This document shows positions 37,576-45,877 of a stretch of DNA of 64,000 nt, in pieces. The number at the start of each line of letters is the position of its first letter. Positions within the stretch are counted from its first letter, which is position 1. Both the position numbers and the translations under genes were made by a program. This stretch comes from Pontixanthobacter aestiaquae. GTDB taxonomy: Bacteria; Pseudomonadota; Alphaproteobacteria; Sphingomonadales; Sphingomonadaceae. The notes under the pieces were generated by a model. The model did no database searches, was not told the origin of the DNA, and saw nothing but the letters and a program-made list of their open reading frames with translations. The DNA is taken from contig NZ_WTYZ01000001.1 of assembly GCF_009827455.1 (NCBI RefSeq), positions 2,427,001-2,491,000 of the forward strand, in the 5' to 3' direction.

Positions 37576-37789
37576 AGCGGCACCTGTTCCTTGAATTAAA
37601 CTGCAGTGTATAGGGCCGCTTTAAGCCAAGGCCGCGAACTGCACAAGCTATTACCAGTGCAGGGAATCGTGGCCCGACTCTCACGGGAAGGGGCGCGCTA
37701 TAACCGATATTCGCTGTGTTGCAACCCGCGTGATTGCTATTACACGCGGTAATCGGTAGCAACGCGCAACCCAAACAGAGGTATAGACG

Positions 37790-38182
37790 ATGATTTTACC
37801 GGTAACTCTTTGTGCGGCAGCCGCCGCAGCGATACTTGCAATCTGGCTGATGATGCGCGTCGGCAAAGTGCGCGGTAGCGAAAGCGTCAGCGTTGGCGAT
37901 GGCGGGAATGACACCGTCATCCGACGGATGCGCGCGCATGCAAACTTCGTCGAATGTACGCCTTTTTTTCTGATCCTCGTCGCCGCGATTGAGCTGGCCG
38001 GCAAAGGTGGCGCATGGCTGCCTTACGTTGTCGGTATATTCATGCTTGGCCGCGTCGCCCATGCTTTTGGCATGGATGCACAGGGCTTTGGCAAAGGGCG
38101 GCTGATTGGTACTCTGATCACAATGCTGTCGCTGCTCGGCCTGGCGGTTGTTGCCGTGCTTGTTACCGTTGGCGTGATGTAA
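37790..38182 (+). CDS. MAPEG family membrane protein
   Basis: Integral membrane protein of 130 residues with four hydrophobic helices. The MAPEG pattern is visible in RMRAHANFVECTPFFLILV, including the conserved R-x-H-x-N-x-x-E. Family members are glutathione-dependent or eicosanoid-type enzymes; the bacterial substrate is unknown. Divergent from rpmF with 214 bases between; no clear promoter is claimed there. Its stop abuts the convergent MBL-fold gene. Confidence 0.88.
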   Translation: MILPVTLCAAAAAAILAIWLMMRVGKVRGSESVSVGDGGNDTVIRRMRAHANFVECTPFFLILVAAIELAGKGGAWLPYVVGIFMLGRVAHAFGMDAQGFGKGRLIGTLITMLSLLGLAVVAVLVTVGVM

Positions 38183-38851
38183 TCAGCTGAGAGCGTAATC
38201 GCTCACGAATTGGTTTGTCTTGCGCTCTTGTCCGAAAGTGCTGGTTGGCCCGTGACCGGGAATGAAGGTAATGTCATTCCCGAGAGGCCACAGCTTTTGC
38301 GTGATCGCATCGAGCAAGTCCTGATGATTGCCCATCGGGAAATCGGTTCGTCCGATTGATCCCTGAAACAATACATCGCCGACAATCGCGAATTTGCTGG
38401 GGCCGTGAAAGAACACGACGTGGCCCGGCGTGTGGCCCGGGCAGTGGATAACGTTCAGCGTTAGCTCGCCAACGGTGACCGTATCACCATCTTCTAGCCA
38501 GCGGTCAGGCTCGAACACTTCACCGCGAATACCGTATTTCGCGCCATCCTCGTCGAGCCGCGAGATCCAGAAGCGATCCGCCTCATGCGGACCTTCGATT
38601 GGAATGCCGAGTTCTTTCGCAAGTATTCCGCTCTCGCCGCAATGGTCGATATGGCCATGGGTGATCAGGATTTTCTCCAGCTCGACGCCAGCCTTGGCAA
38701 CACCTGCCTTGAGCTTCTCGAGATCGCCGCCCGGATCGGTCAGCGCACCCTTCATGGTCTTGGTGCACCAGATTAGGCTGCAATTCTGCTGCAGCGGCGT
38801 GACAGGCATTATCGCCGCGCGCATGGGTGGTTGTTTGGCTGTTTCGGTCAT
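38183..38851 (-). CDS. MBL-fold metallo-hydrolase, glyoxalase II-like
   Basis: Beta-lactamase-fold hydrolase of 222 residues with the metal motif THGHIDHCGE (H-x-H-x-D-H), the third histidine in HCPGHTPGHVVF, an Asp in VGDVLFQGSIGRTDF and a final His in PGHGPTSTFGQE. This is the GloB/YcbL-type branch acting on thioesters or persulfides. The start ATG has no strong site. It lies 39 bases downstream of the Sel1 gene's end on the same strand order reversed, so it may share a transcript with it. Confidence 0.87.
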   Translation of the reverse strand: MTETAKQPPMRAAIMPVTPLQQNCSLIWCTKTMKGALTDPGGDLEKLKAGVAKAGVELEKILITHGHIDHCGESGILAKELGIPIEGPHEADRFWISRLDEDGAKYGIRGEVFEPDRWLEDGDTVTVGELTLNVIHCPGHTPGHVVFFHGPSKFAIVGDVLFQGSIGRTDFPMGNHQDLLDAITQKLWPLGNDITFIPGHGPTSTFGQERKTNQFVSDYALS

Positions 38852-38890
38852 AACGGCGATTTGGCGAAAAAATGTACGGCTGACAACCTT

Positions 38891-39589
38891 CTAAGAGCGC
38901 TCTAGCTCACCTTCAAAATTAGCCAACACAGCCTTCAGGCTTCGCCAACCCTCTGGTATCTCCTTATACCCGTAGGTTCCGACCAAGCGCAGCATCGCTA
39001 GGTCCATTCTTGCAAACGGATGACCCGCATCAGATGCCTGTTCGAGAAGGTGTTTGATCCGGCGTGCACCATTCCGCGTTCGCTTCATTCGAAATTCGTA
39101 ACGTGCCAACCAGTACTTAGCAGGAATGAAACCTTGTTCTGATGCCGAACCGAGAACCTCCCGCCATTCGTCTGTTCTGCCCTGACGCTTTAGCAATTTG
39201 CCAAGATCGATATTTGCTCGCATTGATCCGAGGCTCATTGCTTCGCGATAATATTGCTCGGCCAATCCTTCGTCCTTTTGTACAACGACGCCCCAATCAT
39301 AGTACCAACCTATGATCCATTTCGACCAAACTGAACCGTCAATGGCAGCCTTCTGATACGTTTCAAATGCACGCGCCGGATCATTGGACACCAAACGCTC
39401 TGCCAACTTCATCCGTGCAGGTTGATCAGGACATTCGGCGTTCTGATGATCCCAGGAAGCTGTATAATTGTCTTCCCAATTCTCTGTGATATCCCAAATC
39501 GCGTCACTAAGCAGGCGCGACGGCGCAATTCTTCGGCGATACCGATCAATTATCGGATTGAGTACCCAAGCCAGAGCATGCCGCATCAT
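38891..39589 (-). CDS. Sel1-repeat protein, function unknown
   Basis: Protein of 232 residues containing about four 36-residue Sel1-like repeats (ARAFETYQKAAIDGSVWSKW, LAEQYYREAMSLGSMRANID, ASEQGFIPAKYWLARYEFRM, LEQASDAGHPFARMDLAML). No signal peptide is clear; the N-terminus has a moderately hydrophobic helix. I choose the ATG two bases after the S24 repressor stop, giving tight translational coupling, over an ATG inside that gene. Such repeats usually mediate protein contacts. Its coupling to the S24 regulator suggests a shared function. Confidence 0.72.
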   Translation of the reverse strand: MMRHALAWVLNPIIDRYRRRIAPSRLLSDAIWDITENWEDNYTASWDHQNAECPDQPARMKLAERLVSNDPARAFETYQKAAIDGSVWSKWIIGWYYDWGVVVQKDEGLAEQYYREAMSLGSMRANIDLGKLLKRQGRTDEWREVLGSASEQGFIPAKYWLARYEFRMKRTRNGARRIKHLLEQASDAGHPFARMDLAMLRLVGTYGYKEIPEGWRSLKAVLANFEGELERS

Positions 39590-39591
39590 CG

Positions 39592-40239
39592 TCACAATCG
39601 CCCACTTTTCCAAACTACGCGCCCGATAATTTCCACCTCGTCCGCCGATACTTCAATCGGCGGATAAGCGAGGTTCTGGCTTAGCAGCGACAGCCGCCCC
39701 CCGCCCTGCGCTGCGACGCGCTTTACCAGCAGCGTATCCTCCAGTCGGACGACGTGGATGCCATCGCGGAAAGGGCGCTGTGATCGGTCCACCAGCACTT
39801 CATCGCCTGCGCGCAGCAGCGGCTCCATCGAATCGCCCTCCACTACAATTGCGGACAGCTGTGATCCTTCCAGCCCTTGCTCCCGCAGCCACCGGCGGGA
39901 AAAACGGAAATTGTCGAACGGCATTTCCTCACCCACAGTCGCACCCGGTCCCGCTGACGCGCTCAGCGGAAGGCGCGGAACATCGATCCAATCGCGATCC
40001 AGCGGAATCGGCTTGGACGAATCATAGGATTTTTCCTCCGGCCCGCCTAATTCCGATTCGGCCACCCCCAGGAATTCCGCCAGCGTTCGGCGATCCTCTT
40101 CCTCCAGCTTTCTCGGGCTACCTTTACTGATAAATTGCTGCAAATATGTAGGATTTCGCCCGATCATGGTGGATAGAGCAGTCAACGAGCTGCCTCTGCT
40201 TCGGACCAATTCGCGTAGTTTCTCTCGTGGATTCGACAT
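39592..40239 (-). CDS. S24 family (LexA/CI-like) autocleaving transcriptional regulator
   Basis: 215 residues. An N-terminal helix-turn-helix (residues about 15-45, SSLTALSTMIGRNPTYLQQF) is joined to a C-terminal S24 serine-peptidase domain with the nucleophile Ser137 in EGDSMEP and the general base Lys173 in LVKRV. The expected Ala-Gly self-cleavage bond is probably Ala96-Gly97 in SASAGPG. GAGGACAG sits near the ATG. Transcribed away from a repeat-rich 142-base intergenic region, across which a 62-residue HTH-like gene faces it, and followed by the Sel1 gene. Related proteins are RecA-triggered repressors such as LexA and CI; here the inducing signal is not known. Confidence 0.88.
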   Translation of the reverse strand: MSNPREKLRELVRSRGSSLTALSTMIGRNPTYLQQFISKGSPRKLEEEDRRTLAEFLGVAESELGGPEEKSYDSSKPIPLDRDWIDVPRLPLSASAGPGATVGEEMPFDNFRFSRRWLREQGLEGSQLSAIVVEGDSMEPLLRAGDEVLVDRSQRPFRDGIHVVRLEDTLLVKRVAAQGGGRLSLLSQNLAYPPIEVSADEVEIIGRVVWKSGRL

Positions 40240-40381
40240 ATTCTGTCCTCATTGCCGATTTTTTCCTACCTACACGATGTATTTTTCCTAGACAAGTAGG
40301 ATTTCGCCAGCGACGACTCGGGTATCGGGCGATTCGCTTTGTCGTCCGAACCGCACGCCAACCATATCGCAGGGGAACCGT
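40240..40381. promoter_or_regulatory. Divergent operator region of the S24/Cro-like module
   Basis: Holds a direct repeat TTTTTCCTA at 40260-40268 and 40282-40290 (22 bp apart, two helical turns), then an inverted element GTAGGA at 40296-40301 facing the TCCTAC at 40264-40269. The 13-mer GTAGGATTTCGCC at 40296-40308 occurs again at 40148-40160 inside the repressor gene. These are good candidates for operators of the flanking regulators; no -35/-10 pair is claimed. Confidence 0.55.
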
Positions 40382-40570
40382 ATGCTTATCCGGACCATTG
40401 AAAAATTCCTTCGCCAGACGGGAATGCCCGCCACGAAATTCGGGCGTTTGGCTACACATGACCCGCGCTTCGTCCTCGATCTGCGCAACGGGCGTGAGCC
40501 GCGCAGCAATACCGAACGCCGCGTCGAAAGCTTTATCGCGGACTATCTCGGAGAGCAGAATGTCCGCTGA
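40382..40570 (+). CDS. Small HTH-like (Cro-sized) DNA-binding protein candidate
   Basis: 62 residues, not recognised as a named family. The pattern MPATKFGRLATHDPRFVLDL followed by RNGREP and TERRVESFIADYL reads like a compact Xre/Cro-type helix-turn-helix with a closing helix. A strong AGGGGAA lies six bases before the ATG. It faces the S24 repressor across 142 bases and overlaps the next gene by eleven bases, so the pair is likely co-transcribed. Size matches phage Cro proteins. The assignment is from the pattern only. Confidence 0.65.
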   Translation: MLIRTIEKFLRQTGMPATKFGRLATHDPRFVLDLRNGREPRSNTERRVESFIADYLGEQNVR

Positions 40571-40919
40571 ACCCAGCACACCCATCCGCCCTGCCCGCCG
40601 ATCACGGCGCACGTCAGGGGAGCGCCTGCGCCTGGCACTCGCCGAGCTGTGCGGAGGTTTTGGGGAGATTACCCAGCATGACGAAAAAGCATGGGCGAGC
40701 ATCACCTTCTCCGGCGCGCGGCATACGCTGCGGCTTAATTTTGAGGGTGCGGACGCCGTGAAAGCGGGTGAGAATTTTGTCGCGATTCTGCCTGAGCATG
40801 AGTTTGCGATACCGGGGCAGCTAGTCGCCGATGCTACAATTACGAGCGTCGAGCACGCCCTGCTGCCCGAACCGCGAATGCTGGTCGAATGCGAGCTATT
40901 GCTGTTGGTTGATGCCTAA
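40560..40919 (+). CDS. Conserved-looking hypothetical protein, partner of the HTH-like gene
   Basis: 119 residues, no recognised domain. A basic N-terminus (PARRSRRTSGERLRLALAEL) precedes a beta-rich stretch (AWASITFSGARHTLRLNFEG, LPEHEFAIPGQLVADATITS). Starts with an ATG eleven bases inside the previous gene, implying translational coupling. A longer open frame from 40227 exists but lacks support. Ends 21 bases from the convergent ALDH gene. Confidence 0.65.
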   Translation: MSAEPSTPIRPARRSRRTSGERLRLALAELCGGFGEITQHDEKAWASITFSGARHTLRLNFEGADAVKAGENFVAILPEHEFAIPGQLVADATITSVEHALLPEPRMLVECELLLLVDA

Positions 40920-40940
40920 TGCTGCCCCGTCGGGCGAGGA

Positions 40941-42374
40941 TCATTCCCGCCGGATCACCAGATTGCGGATTTCGGACATATCCTCCATCGCAAAGCGGAT
41001 GCCCTCGCGGCCCAAGCCGGAGTCCTTGACGCCGCCATACGGCATATTGTCGACGCGGTAGGATGAGACATCGTTCACCACCACACCGCCAACATCGAGC
41101 TCGTCCCACGCATCGAGCACCTTGTGGATATCGCGGGTGAAGATGCCTGCCTGGAGGCCGAATTTGGAGTTGTTGACCTCTATCAGAGCCGCATCGAAGT
41201 CGCTGAATTTGCTCAGCAAAGCCATCGGGCCGAACGCCTCCTCACGATAGGCATCGCACGACTCATCAACGTGCTCTAATAGCGTCGCTTCGAGCATATT
41301 GCCGTCGCACCCGCCGCCGCATAACAGCGTTGCGCCCGCGCTTACCGCATCGTCGATCCAGCCTTTGAGCCGCGATGCCTCACCGACCGAAATCATCGGC
41401 CCGATAAAAGTCTCACGCTTCTTGGGATCGCCCGAAACCAACCCTTTGGTTTTCTCGACCAGCATATCGCGGAATTGGTCATAGATGTCTTCGTGAATGA
41501 TAATCCGCTGCACGCCGATGCAGCTTTGGCCGGACTGGTAAAACGCGCCGAAAATGATCCGCGCCAGCGCGTGATCGAGATCGGCATCCTTATCGACAAT
41601 TACCGCTGCATTGCCCCCTAGCTCGAGGATGACGGGCTTCTTGCCCGCCTTGGCTTTCAAGTCCCAGCCAACGCCGGGCGAGCCGGTGAAGCTGAGCAGC
41701 TTGAGCCGTTCGTCGGTTGTAAACAGATCAGCCCCGTCACGGCTTGCAGGCAGGATTGAGAATGCGCCCTCCGGCAGATCGGTCTCCGCCAACACCTCGC
41801 CCATAATAATCGCGCCAAGCGGTGTTTTGCTCGCCGGTTTCATCACGAACGGACACCCGATCGCAATCGCGGGCGCGATCTTGTGCGCGGCCAGATTGAG
41901 CGGGAAATTGAACGGCGAAATGAAGCTGCACGGCCCGATCGGCACGCGCTTCCACATGCCCATATAGCCCTTGGCCCGCGCCGAAATATCAAGCGGTTGG
42001 ACCTCACCATAATTACGCGTCGATTCTTCGGCTGCAATTTTGAATGTATCGATCAGCCGGTCGACTTCACCCTCGGCATCATTGATCGGCTTGCCCGCCT
42101 CGACACATAACGCATACGCAAGCTCATCATAACGCTCGCGAAAGCGCTTCACGCAATGTTCGAGCACCGCTTGGCGCTCGAAACTCGCCATCTTAGCCAT
42201 CGGCTCGGTCGCGCGAACAGCACCCGCAATCGCTTCCTCGATAACATCGGGTGTTGCCAGCGCAGTCCGGAAAGCAACTTCACCCGTAAACTTGTCGGTC
42301 ACTTCCAAATCGGTGTTAGGAAGCGCTGCCTTATTGTTGAGATAGAGCGGATAAGTGCTTTTTAGCTCGACCAT
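40941..42374 (-). CDS. Aldehyde dehydrogenase family protein
   Basis: NAD(P)-dependent aldehyde dehydrogenase of 477 residues. The active-site Glu is in ILELGGNA, the Cys nucleophile in YQSGQSCIGVQR, with the cofactor loop SFTGSPGVGWDLK and the N-terminal SFISPFNFPLNL. It lies 25 bases downstream of the acetolactate-synthase-like gene, so it probably oxidises an aldehyde from that enzyme's pathway. Substrate identity is not known; the sequence is of the glyceraldehyde-3-phosphate/lactaldehyde-type branch. Confidence 0.9.
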   Translation of the reverse strand: MVELKSTYPLYLNNKAALPNTDLEVTDKFTGEVAFRTALATPDVIEEAIAGAVRATEPMAKMASFERQAVLEHCVKRFRERYDELAYALCVEAGKPINDAEGEVDRLIDTFKIAAEESTRNYGEVQPLDISARAKGYMGMWKRVPIGPCSFISPFNFPLNLAAHKIAPAIAIGCPFVMKPASKTPLGAIIMGEVLAETDLPEGAFSILPASRDGADLFTTDERLKLLSFTGSPGVGWDLKAKAGKKPVILELGGNAAVIVDKDADLDHALARIIFGAFYQSGQSCIGVQRIIIHEDIYDQFRDMLVEKTKGLVSGDPKKRETFIGPMISVGEASRLKGWIDDAVSAGATLLCGGGCDGNMLEATLLEHVDESCDAYREEAFGPMALLSKFSDFDAALIEVNNSKFGLQAGIFTRDIHKVLDAWDELDVGGVVVNDVSSYRVDNMPYGGVKDSGLGREGIRFAMEDMSEIRNLVIRRE

Positions 42375-42399
42375 CTTATTCTCCTTTATCCAAACAATC

Positions 42400-44058
42400 T
42401 CAGAGCTTTGCAGAAAGTTCCTTGAGGTCGTGATTCAGAATCTGGTCGTTCTCGGTATAGTCAACCGGGCAGTCGATCAGATGGACACCCGGCGTATCGC
42501 GGCAATGCGCGAGGACTTCGGTCAGATGCTCGCTGCTCTCCACACGGTGCCCGGTCGCGCCATAACTTTCGGCATATTGGACGAAATCGGGATTGCCATA
42601 GGTCAGGCCGTAATCATCGAAGCCCATATTGGCCTGCTTCCAACGGATCATTCCGTAAGCGTCATCGCGCAGGATCAGCACGGTCATGTTTAATCCTAAA
42701 CGAACCGCGGTCTCCATCTCCTGGCTGTTCATCATAAAGCCGCCATCGCCGCAGATCGCCATCACTTTGCGGTCGGGATAGAGCATCGCGCTCATCATCG
42801 CCGACGGCAGGCCGGCGCCCATTGTCGCCAGCGCGTTATCAAGCAGCACCGTATTCGGCAGATAAGCGGTAAAGCCCCGCGCGAACCAGATTTTGTAGAC
42901 GCCATTATCGAGGCAGATGATCCCGTCATGCGGCATGCAATCGCGAACCTGTTGCACCAGATGCGGCGGAAAAATCGGGAAGCGCGTGTCAGCGGCGAGC
43001 GCACCCGTATGGTCGAGCTCTGCCTGATGATAGGCCAGCAGCTTGTCGAAATTCCAGGACCGGTTCGGCGTGATGTCTTCTTTCATCTGCCAAATCCCGT
43101 TGGCGATATCACCGATGACTTCTGTTTGCGGGAAGTAGACCGGATCGACCTCTGCCGTTTTGGTCGAAACGTGGATCACTTGAACCCCGTTATCTTGCAT
43201 GAAGAATGGCGGCTTCTCGATCACATCATGGCCGACATTGATAATGCAATCGGATGCCTCGACAGCGCGGTGCACGAAGTCTCCCGCCGACAAGGCAGCG
43301 CAGCCGAGGAATTTCGGATGGCGCTCGTCGATCACGCCCTTGCCCATTTGCGTGGTCAGGAAGGGGATGCCGGTCTTCTCGACAAATTGTTCGAGCATCC
43401 GCCCACACAGCTTGCGATTTGCGCCAGCGCCGATCACCAAGACCGGTGATTTTGCTGTTTCGATCGCTTTGACCGCTATGCGCACCGCCTTCGCTTCAGC
43501 GGAGGGGCGGCGCGCGACACTTTTCGGCAAGGGCTTGAAATCGCTCGCCTGCTCTTCAGCGATATCTTCGGGAAGCTCGATCAGCGTTGCCCCCGGTTTT
43601 TCCTCTTCCGCCAAACGGTACGCTTCACGCACCCGGCTGGGGATGTTGTCGCCCGCAGCAATCTGGATCGCGTACTTCGTGACCGGCTCCATCAGGCTGA
43701 CGATATCGACGATCTGGAAACGGCCCTGCTTACTCTTTTTGATCGGCTTCTGACCGGTAATCATCAGCACCGGCATTCCGCCCAATTGCGCGTAGGCGGC
43801 AGAGGTCACGAAGTTCGTTGCGCCGGGGCCCAGCGTCGCGAGACATACGCCGGTCTTGCCGGTATGTCGGCCGTACGTTGCAGCCATAAAGCCCGCGCCC
43901 TGCTCATGCCGGGTCAGGATCAGTTTGATTGTGTCCGACTTGCCAAGCGAGTCGAGCAGGTCGAGATTTTCCTCGCCCGGAACGCCAAAAATATACTCGC
44001 AGCCCTCAGCCTCGAGACAATCGATGAATACGTCGGATGCTTTTTTGGTATCGGCCAT
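42400..44058 (-). CDS. Acetolactate synthase large-subunit-like ThDP enzyme
   Basis: Thiamine-diphosphate enzyme of 552 residues. The catalytic Glu lies in the N-terminal FGVPGEENLDLL, and the cofactor-binding motif is GDGGFMMNSQEMETAVRLGL ending at RDDAYGMI. The start is the ATG preceded by GGAGGGG; a frame 13 codons longer exists. No small regulatory subunit gene is adjacent, so this is a catabolic or unassigned member rather than the IlvBN biosynthetic enzyme. It heads a two-gene unit with the ALDH gene. A 10-bp palindrome lies in its upstream region. Confidence 0.88.
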   Translation of the reverse strand: MADTKKASDVFIDCLEAEGCEYIFGVPGEENLDLLDSLGKSDTIKLILTRHEQGAGFMAATYGRHTGKTGVCLATLGPGATNFVTSAAYAQLGGMPVLMITGQKPIKKSKQGRFQIVDIVSLMEPVTKYAIQIAAGDNIPSRVREAYRLAEEEKPGATLIELPEDIAEEQASDFKPLPKSVARRPSAEAKAVRIAVKAIETAKSPVLVIGAGANRKLCGRMLEQFVEKTGIPFLTTQMGKGVIDERHPKFLGCAALSAGDFVHRAVEASDCIINVGHDVIEKPPFFMQDNGVQVIHVSTKTAEVDPVYFPQTEVIGDIANGIWQMKEDITPNRSWNFDKLLAYHQAELDHTGALAADTRFPIFPPHLVQQVRDCMPHDGIICLDNGVYKIWFARGFTAYLPNTVLLDNALATMGAGLPSAMMSAMLYPDRKVMAICGDGGFMMNSQEMETAVRLGLNMTVLILRDDAYGMIRWKQANMGFDDYGLTYGNPDFVQYAESYGATGHRVESSEHLTEVLAHCRDTPGVHLIDCPVDYTENDQILNHDLKELSAKL

Positions 44059-44148
44059 TCGTCGTCCCCTCCAGACACACGAAATGGTGCCTCTCAATTT
44101 GTGCGTGCGACCGCTATTCAGACAGAGGTCTCACGCCCCTTTTGATCT

Positions 44149-44158
44149 GTCTTAAGAC
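44149..44158. promoter_or_regulatory. 10-bp palindrome upstream of the ThDP enzyme gene
   Basis: GTCTTAAGAC, a perfect inverted repeat about 90 bases upstream of the acetolactate-synthase-like start, possibly an operator. The rest of the 172-base gap shows nothing else clear. Confidence 0.35.
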
Positions 44159-44230
44159 CTACCAACTAGGGCGGCGCGAGTCACCCTGCTAGGAGATTTG
44201 CGCCAATTCCCGTGGTTCAATACCGGCGCT

Positions 44231-45172
44231 CTAATACCCACGGGCAGGATCGAAAATCGGACTGAGCGGTTCGCCGCGATGATATTTACCCAGATTCTCG
44301 AGAAAACGCTGCGCAGAGCGCATAAACATCTTGTCCTGCGCCCTGCCCGACAAATGCATGGTGATATCCGCATTTGGCAGCGTCCACAGTATATGGTCTT
44401 TCGGAAGCGGCTCGGGCTCGGTTACGTCGAGCAACGCCCCGCCAATGCTCTTCGCTTGCAGGGCCATGACCAACGCATCCTGATCGACCACGGTACCGCG
44501 CGCGATATTCACCAGTACCGCGCCGTCCTTCATCGATGCCAACTCGCCTGCGCCGATCATTCCGTCGGTTTCAGGCGTCGCGGGAACTGCCAAAATCACC
44601 CAATCGAAATCGCCCAGCTTATCGCGCCACTCATTGGGACCAAGCACGCCATCCGAGCCGCCCGAACGCCGGACAATAGTGACATCGACATCGAACGCTT
44701 GCAGCCGGGTCTCGATCAGTTTCCCAATAGCTCCGTAACCGAGCAGCAATGCTTTACTTCCAGCGAGCTCCATCTTGCCCGGCGAATCCTGCAACCATTC
44801 CTTCCGGTCCTGCGCGCGTACAACTTCCCGGTAGCCTTTCGCGTAATTGAGCATCATCATGAGCGTATATTCAGCGATGGTGATCGCGTTGATACCGGCA
44901 CCATTGGTCACCGTGACACCGCGCTTGGCCAGCAGATCGAGCGGTAGAAAATCGAGCCCCGCATAGATCGAATTGTACCACTTCATCTTCTCGGCGCGCT
45001 TCACAGCTTCGGCCATTGGTTCTTTGTCATACAGATCGAACCAACCGATTTCCGCCTCGCCGACATGCTCCATGAGTTCGTCGGTCGAGGCGAACCAGCG
45101 CGGCTCCACCCAATCGGGCAAATGTGGCTCGATTGCGGGCCTAATCAAGGAGGACAGGACGGCGATGGTCAT
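44231..45172 (-). CDS. D-2-hydroxyacid dehydrogenase
   Basis: NAD-dependent dehydrogenase of 313 residues. The Rossmann motif is LLLGYGAIGKLIETRL, the catalytic Arg in VNIARGTVVDQ, Glu in VTEPEPLPKDH, and the catalytic His in ITMHLSGR, with the N-terminal GAGINAITIAEYT typical of the family. The substrate is unknown. Divergent from the 2OG oxygenase with 81 bases between. Confidence 0.9.
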   Translation of the reverse strand: MTIAVLSSLIRPAIEPHLPDWVEPRWFASTDELMEHVGEAEIGWFDLYDKEPMAEAVKRAEKMKWYNSIYAGLDFLPLDLLAKRGVTVTNGAGINAITIAEYTLMMMLNYAKGYREVVRAQDRKEWLQDSPGKMELAGSKALLLGYGAIGKLIETRLQAFDVDVTIVRRSGGSDGVLGPNEWRDKLGDFDWVILAVPATPETDGMIGAGELASMKDGAVLVNIARGTVVDQDALVMALQAKSIGGALLDVTEPEPLPKDHILWTLPNADITMHLSGRAQDKMFMRSAQRFLENLGKYHRGEPLSPIFDPARGY

Positions 45173-45253
45173 ATAAGCGAGGCTCCTCTGTTGGAAACGC
45201 AGCGGAACAGGTTACAAGCGGCGACGTCAAGGGCGTATGAATTGAACGGGCGG

Positions 45254-45871
45254 ATGGAACGGCGGATGTTTACCAAATTCGGAGTGTTCGATGATGCCTT
45301 TGGCAGCGAATTGCCAGCACGCTTGCTCGACTTCGCTATCGCCAATGAAGACGGTTTCGAAACTACCATGACGTCCTACTCCGACGGATCGGAGGCTGTG
45401 GATACCAATTTCCGTACATCGAAGCGCTTTGTCGGAAAACTCGGCGATATAGGCCGTGAATACCGTGCAGCATTTGTCGAAATAATGCCAAAGCTGTTCG
45501 AGGCTGCAGGCGTTCCGATGGTTGAAAATCCACTGCTGGAAAACGAGCTGATTGCGACAGGCGACGGCGGCAGTCTCGCCAAGCACATCGACACGCTGAC
45601 GCTCGATAATCGCGACGATGTCGAGAGCGAGCGTATCCTCAGCACGGTGTATTATTTCCACCGCCAACCGCGCAAATTTTCAGGCGGCGAGATTGAAATA
45701 CACCCGCTGGACGGACGCGCGGACCCAAAACCTGTCGAACCGCGTCACGGGCGTCTGATTGTGTTTCCGGCCTTTGCACCGCATTCAGTGCGCGGACTAA
45801 CAGTGCCAAGCAGGCGGTTTGAAGACGGGCGCTTTTCGCTTAATTGCTGGGTGCGGTACCGAACGCGGTAG
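45254..45871 (+). CDS. 2OG-Fe(II) oxygenase (prolyl-4-hydroxylase-like)
   Basis: Iron/2-oxoglutarate dioxygenase of 205 residues. The Fe ligands are H-x-D in KHIDT and a distal His in FAPHSV, with the 2OG-binding Arg in RFSLNCW or nearby; the strand STVYYFHRQPRKFSGGEIEI sits between. Start is one of two ATG codons (45254 or 45266); the first is given. Divergent from the D-2-hydroxyacid dehydrogenase and convergent with cysS six bases downstream. The substrate is unknown. Confidence 0.85.
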   Translation: MERRMFTKFGVFDDAFGSELPARLLDFAIANEDGFETTMTSYSDGSEAVDTNFRTSKRFVGKLGDIGREYRAAFVEIMPKLFEAAGVPMVENPLLENELIATGDGGSLAKHIDTLTLDNRDDVESERILSTVYYFHRQPRKFSGGEIEIHPLDGRADPKPVEPRHGRLIVFPAFAPHSVRGLTVPSRRFEDGRFSLNCWVRYRTR

Positions 45872-45877
45872 AGGCGC

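Noticed and set aside
40240..40381. Possible prophage remnant around the CI/Cro-like pair
   Set aside because: No integrase, terminase, structural gene or attachment-site duplication was seen on either side; neighbours are ordinary metabolic genes.
40227..40559. N-terminal extension of the 119-residue hypothetical by 111 codons
   Set aside because: It overlaps the operator region and the 62-residue gene in another frame, while the ATG at 40560 fits a coupled start.
42400..44058. Biosynthetic acetolactate synthase IlvB
   Set aside because: No adjacent ilvN or ilvC, and the sequence resembles the stand-alone catabolic type.
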